Position numbers and translations under genes: made by a program. Source: an uncultured Pelagibacteraceae bacterium (GTDB lineage: Bacteria > Pseudomonadota > Alphaproteobacteria > Pelagibacterales > Pelagibacteraceae). Taken from it: a stretch of 37,243 nt of DNA. Shown piece after piece: positions 17,758 to 26,254 of the stretch. The stretch lies in the NCBI GenBank assembly GCA_902614125.1, contig CACMJW010000002.1, positions 1 to 37,243 on the forward strand. The letters run 5' to 3'. Numbering within the stretch: position 1 is the stretch's first letter; each line of letters starts with the position of its first letter. The notes under the pieces are model-generated. The model was not told where the DNA came from and searched no databases. It was given only the letters and a program-made list of their open reading frames with translations.

Positions 17758-19542
17758 TTGAACAAATATAGAACACATACATGCGGAGAACTTAACATTT
17801 CTCACAAAGGTCAAAAAATTATTTTATCTGGATGGATTAATAAGAAAAGAGATCATGGAAATCTATTATTTATTGATTTAAGAGATAATTATGGTCTTAC
17901 CCAGTGCGTTGTGGACAATGAAAATAAAGTTTTTAAAGAAATAGAAAAACTTCCACTAGAAACTGTATTAAGAATAAGCGGGGTAGTAATTGAGAGAAAC
18001 AAAGATACCATTAATGTAAATTTATCAACTGGTGAAATAGAAATTTCAATTAATGATTTTGAAATTCTTGGTCAAACGAAAGACCTTCCTATGCCAGTTT
18101 TTTCAGATCAAGAATATTCAGAGGAGATAAGACTAAAATACAGATTTTTGGATTTAAGAAGAAAAAAAATTCATCAGAATATTATTTTAAGATCAAAAGT
18201 TATTTCTTTTATTCGATTAGAAATGAATAATTTAGGATTTTTAGAATTTCAAACACCTATATTAACATCTTCTAGCCCAGAAGGTGCTAGAGATTTCTTA
18301 GTTCCAAGTAGACTAAATCCAGGAAAATTTTATGCATTGCCTCAAGCTCCCCAACAATTCAAACAATTAATAATGGTATCAGGATTTGACAAATACTTTC
18401 AAATAGCACCTTGCTTTAGAGATGAAGATGCAAGAGCTGACAGAAGCCCAGGTGAATTTTACCAACTAGATTTAGAAATGTCATTTGTTGAACAACAAGA
18501 TATCTTTGATGTGGTGGAAAAATTAATGATTAAAGTTTTTCAAAACTTTTCAGATAAAAAATTACTTTTTGAGACTTTTCCAAAAATCTCTTATCAAGAT
18601 GCTATGTTAAAATATGGAACTGATAAACCGGATTTAAGAAATCCACTTATTATTTCTGATGTTACAAAACTCTTTCAAAGAGATGATATTAGTTTCGAGA
18701 TTTTTAAAAATTTAGTCAAGAAAGGTTCAATTGTAAGATCTATCGTTACTAAAAATACGAAAGATAAACCAAGAAGCTTTTTTGATGGAATAGATAAATG
18801 GGCAAAGGAACAAGGTTCATCTGGTCTTGCTTATTTTACTTTAGAAAAAATTGACAAGATAACAGGAAAGGGACCAGTTGGTAAATTTTTTTCAGAGGAG
18901 TCACTTAAAGAATTGATGAAAATTACAAATGCAGAGATAGGGGATACTGTTTTTCTCTCATGTGGTAAACAAAGTGACGTAGAAAAAATATTATCAATTG
19001 CTCGAGCCAGAATAGCAGAGGAGCTTAAAATTATTAATGAAGATGTTTTTGCATTTTGTTGGATAGTAGATTACCCAATGTTTGAAATTGACACACAAAC
19101 CAAAAAAGTAAGTTTTAGCCACAATCCATTTTCAATGCCACAAGGAGATATTCAAAACTTAGATTTAACAGATCCTCTTTCTTTAAAAGCCTATCAATAT
19201 GATATTGTATGTAATGGTATTGAGTTATCATCTGGAGCCATTAGAAATCATGTGCCTGAATTAATGTATAAACTATTTGAAATAGCTGGCTACACAAAGA
19301 AAGATGTTGAAGAAAAATTTAGTGGAATGATAAATGCTTTGAGTTATGGTGCACCGCCACACGGAGGTATTGCTCCAGGTATAGATAGAATAGTAATGCT
19401 TTTAGCTGATGAAAAAAATATTCGGGAAGTAACTATGTTTCCGATGAATCAAAATGCCCAGGATTTAATGATGAATGCACCATCTACAATTAACGAAGAT
19501 CAATTGAAGGAATTAAACCTTACTGTTAAGAAAAAAATTTAA
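17758..19542 (+). CDS. aspS: Aspartyl-tRNA synthetase
   Basis: This class II synthetase charges tRNA-Asp; the 594-residue bacterial-type form has an N-terminal OB fold (MNKYRTHTCGELN start, HGNLLFIDLRDNYG), the catalytic core with motif 2 (FRDEDARADRSPGEFYQLD), the bacterial GAD insertion (about 290-420) and motif 3 GIAPGIDRIVMLLA. It starts at TTG 17758, one base after the hda stop; no ATG fits the conserved N-terminus. The stop is directly adjacent to the stop of the next gene on the opposite strand. Whether it is the discriminating or non-discriminating form cannot be told by eye. Confidence 0.97.
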   Translation: MNKYRTHTCGELNISHKGQKIILSGWINKKRDHGNLLFIDLRDNYGLTQCVVDNENKVFKEIEKLPLETVLRISGVVIERNKDTINVNLSTGEIEISINDFEILGQTKDLPMPVFSDQEYSEEIRLKYRFLDLRRKKIHQNIILRSKVISFIRLEMNNLGFLEFQTPILTSSSPEGARDFLVPSRLNPGKFYALPQAPQQFKQLIMVSGFDKYFQIAPCFRDEDARADRSPGEFYQLDLEMSFVEQQDIFDVVEKLMIKVFQNFSDKKLLFETFPKISYQDAMLKYGTDKPDLRNPLIISDVTKLFQRDDISFEIFKNLVKKGSIVRSIVTKNTKDKPRSFFDGIDKWAKEQGSSGLAYFTLEKIDKITGKGPVGKFFSEESLKELMKITNAEIGDTVFLSCGKQSDVEKILSIARARIAEELKIINEDVFAFCWIVDYPMFEIDTQTKKVSFSHNPFSMPQGDIQNLDLTDPLSLKAYQYDIVCNGIELSSGAIRNHVPELMYKLFEIAGYTKKDVEEKFSGMINALSYGAPPHGGIAPGIDRIVMLLADEKNIREVTMFPMNQNAQDLMMNAPSTINEDQLKELNLTVKKKI

Positions 19543-20373
19543 TTACTTTTTACCTTTTAGATTAATTCTAATATCTGATAGGTCGACCAATTTTCTTTTA
19601 TAATCACTTCTTACAAATCCCTTACTAGTTATATCTTTAACTAACTTTAAGAATTGATTTTGATCTTCAGAGCTTTCGTTATTCAAATCATCTGCTTTTT
19701 CTGATCCACCAATAGATGGAGTATGTGCCAGATCTTCTCTATTTAGATAAGATATTGCTAATTCTCTAAATATATAATCTAAAATTGAGCTCGCACTTAA
19801 AATTCTATCATTTCCATGAACTTTTCCTGATGGTTCAAATTTTGTTCCTACATAAGCATTTACAAACTCATCTAGAGGTACCCCATACTGAAGACCCAAA
19901 GAAATTGCTATTGCAAAGTTGTTCATTAGAGCTTTTACCAACTCACCTTCTTTGCTTGTATCAATAAATATTTCACCTATTTTTCCATCTTCATATTCAC
20001 CAGTATGAAGGTATACTTTATGATCACCTATCGTTGCCTTTTGAATGTATCCTTTTCTTCTGTCTGGCATGCTAAATCTTTTTCCAAGTTTTTCGTTTAG
20101 ATTGTTTTTAAAATTTTCACCAATTTTAGTATCTATTTTTTGAGCAGTCTGCGAGATAGGAGCGTTAATTGATTTATCAATTATATTTACTTTATTATTG
20201 TCTATTTTTTCTAAATTTTTGGTTTTTCTATTATCAAGTTTGACGTCCAGTATCTCAAACTTTCCGTCCTCATTTTTTTCTAAATTTTGTAAGTTTTTCT
20301 CATTAACATCATCCAAATAGTGACTTACTTTAAAACTACATGTGTAATATGTCTCAACTAAATATTTTGCCAT
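19543..20373 (-). CDS. Stand-alone protein related to the C-terminal region of B12-dependent ribonucleotide reductase (NrdJ, TSCPD-type)
   Basis: Residues from about 100 to 225 of this 276-residue protein closely follow the C-terminal part of alphaproteobacterial class II reductase: [52 protein letters not shown] and [19 protein letters not shown]. The catalytic barrel is missing, and no gene for it lies upstream. The first 60 residues ([32 protein letters not shown]) are a separate module I do not recognise. Cys12 is the only cysteine, so the redox-active cysteine tail of NrdJ is absent. An AAGGAA ribosome binding site 6 nt before the ATG argues for expression. It may resemble the split NrdJb of Pseudomonas or have a different role. 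Confidence 0.72.
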   Translation of the reverse strand: MAKYLVETYYTCSFKVSHYLDDVNEKNLQNLEKNEDGKFEILDVKLDNRKTKNLEKIDNNKVNIIDKSINAPISQTAQKIDTKIGENFKNNLNEKLGKRFSMPDRRKGYIQKATIGDHKVYLHTGEYEDGKIGEIFIDTSKEGELVKALMNNFAIAISLGLQYGVPLDEFVNAYVGTKFEPSGKVHGNDRILSASSILDYIFRELAISYLNREDLAHTPSIGGSEKADDLNNESSEDQNQFLKLVKDITSKGFVRSDYKRKLVDLSDIRINLKGKK

Positions 20374-20445
20374 TAAATTTCCTTATTAAAATTGAATCGT
20401 AAGAAATTATGTATATACAAATTAATGTTTTAGTCTAATTTAAAT

Positions 20446-20468
20446 TTTTTCAATTTTAAATTGAAAAA
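20446..20468. repeat. 11-bp perfect inverted repeat upstream of the NDUFA12 gene
   Basis: TTTTTCAATTT and its exact reverse complement AAATTGAAAAA are separated by one T. The element ends 13 nt before the ATG at 20482, in the 108-nt divergent gap between the NrdJ-like and NDUFA12-like genes. Such a symmetric site could be a repressor operator or form an mRNA hairpin over the translation start. It has no T tract on one side only, so it is not a standard terminator. Chance is possible in AT-rich DNA. Confidence 0.4.
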
Positions 20469-20481
20469 TAATTTATTTTTT

Positions 20482-20841
20482 ATGTTGACATTTTTTAAGG
20501 AAATTTTCACTTGGTGGAATGGTCAGACATTGGGAACCAGATTGCAAACAATTTTTTTTGGAAAGTTGGTTGGTGAAGATGAATTAGGAAATAAATATTA
20601 TCAAAATAAAAAAGGTAAAAGATGGGTAATATATAACGGAGAGGTTGAAGCATCAAAAATCCCAAACGATTGGTACTCATGGATGCATCATACAAATAAT
20701 AAAATTGAAAATTCACATAATTTAAAAAAATATAAATGGCAAAAAAATCATTTACCGAACCAAACAGGGACAACAAACGCTTACAACCCTAAAAATAATA
20801 AAAATGCAACAGAAAAAAAATATAAATCTTGGCAAGGTTAG
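20482..20841 (+). CDS. NDUFA12-like accessory subunit of NADH:ubiquinone oxidoreductase (complex I)
   Basis: This is the bacterial counterpart of the mitochondrial 17.2-kDa complex I subunit, found mainly in alphaproteobacteria, on the matrix/cytoplasmic side of the complex. From the ATG at 20482 it has 119 residues. The motifs WWNGQTLGTRL, GKLVGEDELGNKYY, GKRWVIYNGEVEASKIP and WYSWMHH are the family core, and the C-terminal part is Asn/Lys-rich. An in-frame TTG at 20461 is a less likely start. Its last 38 nt overlap the DUF2155 gene, a pairing seen in many alphaproteobacteria. Confidence 0.9.
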   Translation: MLTFFKEIFTWWNGQTLGTRLQTIFFGKLVGEDELGNKYYQNKKGKRWVIYNGEVEASKIPNDWYSWMHHTNNKIENSHNLKKYKWQKNHLPNQTGTTNAYNPKNNKNATEKKYKSWQG

Positions 20842-21211
20842 TTTTGCTTTAATTTTAATTCTACTTTTTCAAATAATTTTCATTAAAGCAAATTCTAAAA
20901 CATCTTTATATAGTGAAAAGTTCGCAGAAATATTAATTTTGGATAAAGTAAGTTCTAAAACAACAAAGTTAAAATTAACAATTGGTGAAGAATTATTTTT
21001 TCAGAATTTAAATATACATATTCTTAAATGCAGAAATTCAAAGTTTGATGACGATCCTGAAGTAACAGCATATATGCAGGTCATTGATTTAAAAAATAAA
21101 GATAAGGATAAAGTTTTTATTTTCAATGATTGGACATTTGCATCCAGTCCATCAATAAGACCATTTGATCATCCTGTATATGATATATGGTTAAAAAAGT
21201 GTTATTCTTAA
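20804..21211 (+). CDS. Exported DUF2155-like protein
   Basis: This 135-residue protein of unknown function has a basic N-terminus and a hydrophobic segment (VSFALILILLFQIIFI) that look like a signal peptide. The mature part carries the DUF2155 pattern: a Cys in LKCRNSK, then VFNDWTFASSPSIRPFDHPVYDIWL and a second Cys three residues from the end. Those two cysteines are probably a periplasmic disulfide. The ATG at 20804 lies within the end of the NDUFA12-like gene (38-nt overlap). The stop TAA and the accC stop share TTAA. Confidence 0.82.
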   Translation: MQQKKNINLGKVSFALILILLFQIIFIKANSKTSLYSEKFAEILILDKVSSKTTKLKLTIGEELFFQNLNIHILKCRNSKFDDDPEVTAYMQVIDLKNKDKDKVFIFNDWTFASSPSIRPFDHPVYDIWLKKCYS

Positions 21212-22545
21212 ATTAATTTTTCTTTATCAAGCCAACTAACATTAAAGTCAGATTTAATAAATTTTTGATGGTTTAATAAAACTTTATGTAAACCAATAGT
21301 AGTAGTTATGCCCTCAATAACAAATTCATCAAGAGATCTATTCATTCTTTGTATTGCCTCTGTTCTATTTCTTCCATGGCAAATTAATTTACATACCATG
21401 CTGTCATAAAAAGGAGTAACTTTATAACCTTGAAAAATTGCACCATCTACTCTAGTTCTAAAACCTGAAGGTTGATGACACATTCCGATTGTTCCAGGTG
21501 ATGGTTGAAAATTTTTACTAGGATCCTCTGCATTTATTCTACATTCAATAGCATGTCCTCTTGGATTCACATCAACTTGACTTAATGCTGTTTCACCTGT
21601 GTAAGCTATGTTAATTTGTTCTTTAATAATATCTATACCTGTAACCATTTCAGTCACCGGATGTTCAACTTGAACTCTAGTATTCATTTCTAAAAAATAG
21701 AATTTTCCTTCTTCATAAATGAATTCAACTGTACCTGCACCTTCGTATCCTATTTGACTTACCATCTTTACAGTTTTGCTAAATAAATCTGATCTGATTG
21801 TATCTGTTAAAACTGGGCTTGGGGTTTCCTCTATTAATTTTTGATGTCTTCTCTGTACTGAGCAATCTCTTTCATGTAAGTGAACAGTTCTATTTTTTCC
21901 AGATAATACTTGAACCTCAATATGTCTTGGGTTTTGAAAAAATTTTTCAATATAAACTTCATCATTTCCAAAAAAATTTTTTGCTTCTAATTTTGCAGTT
22001 AAAAATAAATTCTCAAAATCATTCTCATTATTTACTATTTTCATACCTTTTCCACCACCACCACCTGCTGCTTTTATGAGAATAGGAAAACCAATTTTTT
22101 CGCATAATTTTTTAGCTTCTTTAATATCTGTTACTCCACCTTCAGAACCTTCAATTACTGGTAAACCATATTGCTTAGCAATTTTTTTAGCTTGTATTTT
22201 ATCTCCCATTTTACTTATCAGACTAGATGATGGACCTATGAACTTGATATTATTATCCTCAAGGATTTTAGCAAATTCAGCATTTTCAGATAAAAAACCG
22301 TATCCTGGGTGCACGGCTTCAGCATTAGTTAATTCTATTGCAGACATTATTGCTGGTATATTTAAATAACTATTTGAAGGCTGATGTGGACCCACGCAAA
22401 TACTTTCATCTGCTAATCGCACGTGCATACTATCTCGATCGACATCTGAGTGAATTGCAACTGTTGATATACCCCATTCTTTACATGCTCTTATAACTCT
22501 AACTGCAATTTCTCCTCGATTTGCAATCAGAATTTTTTTGAACAT
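21208..22545 (-). CDS. accC: Acetyl-CoA carboxylase, biotin carboxylase subunit
   Basis: AccC carboxylates the biotin of AccB with bicarbonate and ATP, the first half of malonyl-CoA synthesis. The 445-residue protein has the biotin-carboxylase N-domain (MFKKILIANRGEIAVRVIRA), the ATP-grasp glycine loop KAAGGGGGKGMKIV, ERDCSVQRRHQKLIEE and the catalytic-loop region EMNTRVQVEHPVTEMVTG. Length (about 450) matches a single-domain AccC rather than a propionyl- or pyruvate carboxylase. It is the last gene of aroQ-accB-accC, one base after accB. Confidence 0.97.
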   Translation of the reverse strand: MFKKILIANRGEIAVRVIRACKEWGISTVAIHSDVDRDSMHVRLADESICVGPHQPSNSYLNIPAIMSAIELTNAEAVHPGYGFLSENAEFAKILEDNNIKFIGPSSSLISKMGDKIQAKKIAKQYGLPVIEGSEGGVTDIKEAKKLCEKIGFPILIKAAGGGGGKGMKIVNNENDFENLFLTAKLEAKNFFGNDEVYIEKFFQNPRHIEVQVLSGKNRTVHLHERDCSVQRRHQKLIEETPSPVLTDTIRSDLFSKTVKMVSQIGYEGAGTVEFIYEEGKFYFLEMNTRVQVEHPVTEMVTGIDIIKEQINIAYTGETALSQVDVNPRGHAIECRINAEDPSKNFQPSPGTIGMCHQPSGFRTRVDGAIFQGYKVTPFYDSMVCKLICHGRNRTEAIQRMNRSLDEFVIEGITTTIGLHKVLLNHQKFIKSDFNVSWLDKEKLI

Positions 22546-22546
22546 A

Positions 22547-22975
22547 TCAATCTAAGATTGCTATTGTTTGTCCAAATTCAACTGGCTGACCATCTTCAAC
22601 ACAAATTTCCTTTATCGTTCCATCCATTGGGCAAGGCACATGATTCATAGTTTTCATTGCCTCAACAATCATTATTGTATCACCCTTCTTAATTTTACCT
22701 CCTTTTTCTGCAAATTTTTTACCCCCTGGTTCAGGTGCTAGATATGCAGTACCAATAATTGGCGATGTAATCTTTGTTCCACTTATTTCAGATGGTTTAC
22801 TTTCTGTTCTATCTTTTTTTTCTTTTAAAATATTTGTTATGACTGGAGCTGAACTGATTTCTTTTGTTTTTGAAACTTTAACTTTTAAATCTTTTTGAGT
22901 ATATTCGATTTCTGTAAGATTAAATTCGTCCAAATAATCACTTAATTCTTTTATAATATTTTTATTTATTTTCAT
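22547..22975 (-). CDS. accB: Biotin carboxyl carrier protein of acetyl-CoA carboxylase
   Basis: AccB carries the biotin that shuttles CO2 from AccC to the carboxyltransferase. The 142-residue protein has an N-terminal IKELSDYLDEFNLTEIEY segment, a flexible Lys/Ser/Pro linker (about 40-65) and the biotinyl domain with EAMKTMNHVP, whose Lys is the biotinylation site, and CPMDGTIKEI. The 'thumb' segment of E. coli BCCP appears as TAYLAPEPGGKKFAEKGGKIKKGD. Its start lies inside the aroQ end (14-nt overlap). Confidence 0.97.
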   Translation of the reverse strand: MKINKNIIKELSDYLDEFNLTEIEYTQKDLKVKVSKTKEISSAPVITNILKEKKDRTESKPSEISGTKITSPIIGTAYLAPEPGGKKFAEKGGKIKKGDTIMIVEAMKTMNHVPCPMDGTIKEICVEDGQPVEFGQTIAILD

Positions 22976-23408
22976 TTTTTAGTAGCTCTTGCATTGAATT
23001 TATGGCCAAAATGTAGCCATTTATTCCAAGCCCACAAATAATTCCAGTTACAACACCACTTATCATTGACTTATGTCTAAATTCCTCTCTTTTATAAATA
23101 TTTGATATATGCAACTCGATTTTAGGTTTTTTAAACACATCTAATGCATCTCTTATTGCTACAGATGTATGACTGTAAGCTGCAGCATTAATTATAATAC
23201 CATCATAATTATCAACACTATTTTGTATTAAATTTACAATTTCACCTTCCACGTTTGATTGTTTTATATCCAAATTTAAATTTAATTCCTCAGCATTTTT
23301 ATAACAAATCTCTGTTAAATAATTGTAGTCTTTGCTACCATATTGCGATTGTTCTCTTTGGCCTAATAGATTAAGATTAGGTCCATTAATAATTAATATT
23401 TTGCTCAC
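22962..23408 (-). CDS. aroQ: 3-dehydroquinate dehydratase, type II
   Basis: AroQ dehydrates 3-dehydroquinate in the shikimate pathway as a dodecamer. The 148-residue protein begins ILIINGPNLNLLGQRE with the catalytic-loop Arg and Tyr (EQSQYG), continues with INAAAYSHTSVAIRDAL and ends with ELHISNIYKREEFRHKSMIS containing the catalytic His. The start is GTG at 23408, 16 nt from the divergent thiS ATG. AroQ-accB-accC is a common alphaproteobacterial order. Confidence 0.96.
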   Translation of the reverse strand: MSKILIINGPNLNLLGQREQSQYGSKDYNYLTEICYKNAEELNLNLDIKQSNVEGEIVNLIQNSVDNYDGIIINAAAYSHTSVAIRDALDVFKKPKIELHISNIYKREEFRHKSMISGVVTGIICGLGINGYILAINSMQELLKNENK

Positions 23409-23424
23409 TAAAATCTTATAATAT

Positions 23425-23643
23425 ATGAGAAAAAAAAATAAAATAAAAATAATAGTAAATGGTAAGCAAACTATTATAAATTCAAATTTTTCACTAAAAA
23501 ATCTTGTTGATAAGTTAGAAATACCCCTAAATAAAATTGCAATAGAATATAACAGAGAAATTGTAGATAAAAAAAAGTTGGAAAAAATTCTTCTTTCTAA
23601 AAATGATAACGTGGAAATTGTACATTTTATTGGAGGAGGCTAA
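23425..23643 (+). CDS. thiS: Sulfur carrier protein ThiS
   Basis: ThiS is a small ubiquitin-fold protein that carries sulfur as a C-terminal thiocarboxylate for thiazole formation. The 72-residue protein has the beta-grasp pattern IIVNGKQTIINSNFSLKNLVDKL, a NKIAIEYNREIV segment, and ends in GGG, the expected adenylation/thiolation tail. It runs into thiG with a one-base junction (TAATG). No thiF or thiO lies nearby. The space before it is only 16 nt, so a TPP riboswitch cannot fit there. Confidence 0.93.
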   Translation: MRKKNKIKIIVNGKQTIINSNFSLKNLVDKLEIPLNKIAIEYNREIVDKKKLEKILLSKNDNVEIVHFIGGG

Positions 23644-24419
23644 TGAAAAATAAAGATAAATTTATAATTGCAAAAAAAAATTATTCCTCAAGACTAATTG
23701 TAGGTACAGGAAAATATAAATCAATGGAGGAGTGTGCTAAAGCAATTAAAATATCAGGTGCAGATATTGTGACTGTTGCAGTAAGAAGAGTAAATATATC
23801 AGATAAAAACAAACCTTTGCTGATGGATTACATAAACCCAAAAAAAATTACCTATCTTCCAAATACTGCTGGATGTTTTAGTTCAGATGAAGCTTTAAGA
23901 ACACTTAGGCTGGCAAGAGAAATTGGAGGATGGAAATTAGTAAAACTTGAAGTGTTAGGAGATAAAAAAACATTATTTCCGGATGCAATTGAAACACTAA
24001 AATCTACAGAAGTTTTAACAAAAGAAGGATTTAAAGTTATGGTTTATTGCAATGACGATCCTTTGATGGCAAAAAGGCTAGAAAATGCTGGAGCGTGTGC
24101 AATAATGCCTTTGGCTGCACCAATTGGCTCAGGTTTGGGTATTCAAAATAAAATTAATTTAAGAATTATCAGACATCAAACAAAACTTCCTGTAATTGTC
24201 GATGCAGGTATAGGTCAAGCATCTGATGCAACTCAAGCAATGGAACTAGGTTGTGATGGCGTTTTAATTAATACGGCAATAGCTAAAGCTAAAAATCCTT
24301 ATGAGATGGCTGAAGCAATGAAATACGCAGTAATATCTGGAAGAAAATCATATCTTTCAGGAAGAATTAATCCTAATTTATTCGGATCTGCATCAACTAC
24401 AAATAGTGGAATTATTTAA
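23643..24419 (+). CDS. thiG: Thiazole synthase ThiG
   Basis: ThiG condenses deoxyxylulose phosphate, dehydroglycine and ThiS-borne sulfur to the thiazole phosphate of thiamine. The 258-residue TIM-barrel protein has SRLIVGTGKYKS, TVAVRRVN, LPNTAGCFSSDEALRTLRLAREI, WKLVKLEVLGD with the imine-forming Lys, PLAAPIGSGLGI and PVIVDAGIGQASDATQAMELG. It is paired with thiS only. Its end overlaps the RNase E/G stop by 8 nt on the opposite strand. Confidence 0.96.
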   Translation: MKNKDKFIIAKKNYSSRLIVGTGKYKSMEECAKAIKISGADIVTVAVRRVNISDKNKPLLMDYINPKKITYLPNTAGCFSSDEALRTLRLAREIGGWKLVKLEVLGDKKTLFPDAIETLKSTEVLTKEGFKVMVYCNDDPLMAKRLENAGACAIMPLAAPIGSGLGIQNKINLRIIRHQTKLPVIVDAGIGQASDATQAMELGCDGVLINTAIAKAKNPYEMAEAMKYAVISGRKSYLSGRINPNLFGSASTTNSGII

Positions 24420-26175
24420 TTTTTTTCTTAACAAACTTTCTTTTTTTAAATTTTCTTTTTTTAAATGTTTTTTCAATATTAGAATTAGAATTTCCTTGTG
24501 CAGTAATAACTTTCTGTAAATTTTCTATTTTTTCAATTTTATCTAATATTTTCCCTGTTTTAGACTTAAACTCAATAAAATATTCAGTTAAATTTAATTC
24601 TTCAGAATGTGCAATATTTATTTTAATTTTATTTTTTTTTTCGAAATATTTTAAATCCTCAAGAAATTGATTTTCAATAAAGTCCGAAATTTTATTATTA
24701 ATTTTTAAATCAATAATTTTAGAACCATTTTCCAAAGACTTTATTTCGATTAATTTAATAATTTTTTGTGCAAAAGTTTCATTTGTTAGTTTTATTGACC
24801 ATTTTATGTTGCTTTCTCTAAGTCTTTGTCTAGACATTTCTAATAGTCCAAAATTACTTATTCTGCCAATTTGAATTCTGGCTCTATCATTTCGGCATTT
24901 TTCTTTTAATCTTCTTTCAACTTGCCTTCTATTTCCAAAATTTAACATATCAATAAAGTCAATTATTATTAACCCAGATAAATCTCTAATTTTAATTTGT
25001 CTTGCTATTTCTTCTGCGGCTTCTAAATTTGTATCTAAAGCAGTGCTTTCAACATTTTTTTGTTTTATTGATTTTCCTGAATTGACATCTATAGAAACTA
25101 AAGCTTCAGTAGGATTTATTACTAAATAACCACCAGAACTAAGTTTTACCTCTGTTTTAAAAATTTCAAAAAGTTTTTTTTCAATATTTTCTTTAAAAAA
25201 TAATGGTACTTTATCTCTGTACTTTTTAACTTTTTTTAATTGTTTTGGCATCATTAGCTTCATGTAATTTTTTGTTTTTTGATAGCCATCGTTACCCTCT
25301 ACAATGATATTTTGAGTATCATCGTCGTACATATCTCGAATACTTCTTTTAATAATATCGCTTTCTTGATGGATAAGAGATGGAGCCATGGAATTCATTG
25401 CATTACTCTTAATGGAATCCCAAACCGTAATTAAATTTTTTAGATCTCCATCAATTTCATTCTTTGTTTTATTTGATCCTGCTGTTCTTACAATTATCCC
25501 CATCGCCTTTGGAATTTTGATTTCATTCAGAATATTTCGAATTTTTTTTCGATCGCCTGGGTTAAATATTTTTCTTGAAATACCACCACCCTTAGCCGTG
25601 TTAGGCATAAGTACTATATATTTTCCCGCAATCGATATAAAAGTGCTTAGTGCCGCTCCCTTCAAACCCCTTTCATCTTTTAAAACTTGTACTAAAATAA
25701 CTTGGTTTGGTTTTATGACTTCTTGAATTTTATATCTCTTTGAGGGAAATCTTTTTTGGATTTTTTTGTCTTTTTTTTCTTCTACATCTTCGTCTTTTTT
25801 TTCAACTGGATCTTCAATTTTTATTTCCTCTTCACCTTCTAAAATTTTATTCTCAATATTTTCACTTTCTTTAGATAATTCTTCTCTAACTTTTTCCTCC
25901 TCTTCTTTAATTTTCTCTAGATCGCTTTGAGGTATTTGATAATAATCTGATTGAATATCATTGAATGATAAAAATCCGTGTCTTTCTCTTCCAAAATCCA
26001 CAAAAGCAGCCTGTAAAGATGGTTCTATACGGCTTACCTTTCCAAGATAAATATTATTTTTTATTAATGTGTTGTTGATGCTTTCATACTCATAATCTTC
26101 AATATGATTTTCGTTTTTAAGTACAACTCTTGTTTCATTTGGATGCGATGCATCAATGTATAAATTTTTTGACAT
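24412..26175 (-). CDS. rne: Ribonuclease E/G family endoribonuclease
   Basis: This 587-residue single-strand RNA endonuclease would act in mRNA decay and rRNA/tRNA processing. It has an S1 domain (about 35-215) with a Lys/Glu-rich insert of roughly 60 residues, the 5'-sensor segment IIVRTAGSNKTKNEIDGDLK and the DNase I-like catalytic site with Asp363 (SIDVNSGKS) and Asp406 (IIIDFIDM), spaced 43 residues as in E. coli. The zinc-link CPxC motif expected after RQRL is absent: the segment reads RESNIKWSIKLTNETFAQ, and only one Cys (427) exists. It lacks the long C-terminal scaffold of E. coli RNase E, ending in a short Lys-rich tail; rng is a possible alternative name. Confidence 0.9.
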   Translation of the reverse strand: MSKNLYIDASHPNETRVVLKNENHIEDYEYESINNTLIKNNIYLGKVSRIEPSLQAAFVDFGRERHGFLSFNDIQSDYYQIPQSDLEKIKEEEEKVREELSKESENIENKILEGEEEIKIEDPVEKKDEDVEEKKDKKIQKRFPSKRYKIQEVIKPNQVILVQVLKDERGLKGAALSTFISIAGKYIVLMPNTAKGGGISRKIFNPGDRKKIRNILNEIKIPKAMGIIVRTAGSNKTKNEIDGDLKNLITVWDSIKSNAMNSMAPSLIHQESDIIKRSIRDMYDDDTQNIIVEGNDGYQKTKNYMKLMMPKQLKKVKKYRDKVPLFFKENIEKKLFEIFKTEVKLSSGGYLVINPTEALVSIDVNSGKSIKQKNVESTALDTNLEAAEEIARQIKIRDLSGLIIIDFIDMLNFGNRRQVERRLKEKCRNDRARIQIGRISNFGLLEMSRQRLRESNIKWSIKLTNETFAQKIIKLIEIKSLENGSKIIDLKINNKISDFIENQFLEDLKYFEKKNKIKINIAHSEELNLTEYFIEFKSKTGKILDKIEKIENLQKVITAQGNSNSNIEKTFKKRKFKKRKFVKKKIK

Positions 26176-26191
26176 AAATTATGATTTTTTT

Positions 26192-26254
26192 TCATTTGTT
26201 TATTTTTAAATCCGGTGCCACAACAATACCAAATTCGCCATATAAATTAAACAT
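26192..26254 (-). other. Short open frame (20 codons) in the rne leader
   Basis: On the minus strand, ATG at 26254 opens a 20-residue frame ending in TGA 16 nt before the rne start. It encodes Met-Phe-Asn-Leu-Tyr, then GEFGIVVAPDLKINK. The stretch around 26213-26239 is richer in G+C than the rest of the 81-nt gap, which suggests conserved content rather than drift. It could be a leader peptide, a structured 5' untranslated segment of rne, or the remnant of a lost upstream gene. A frame this short also arises by chance. Confidence 0.3.

Noticed and set aside
19543..20373. Decayed fragment of a former nrdJ gene
   Set aside because: The frame is intact, has its own N-terminal module and ribosome binding site, and no catalytic-domain remnants lie next to it. 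A functional stand-alone protein is the better reading, though not proven.
23409..23424. TPP riboswitch upstream of thiS-thiG
   Set aside because: Only 16 nt separate aroQ and thiS, far too short, and no TPP core sequence is visible nearby.
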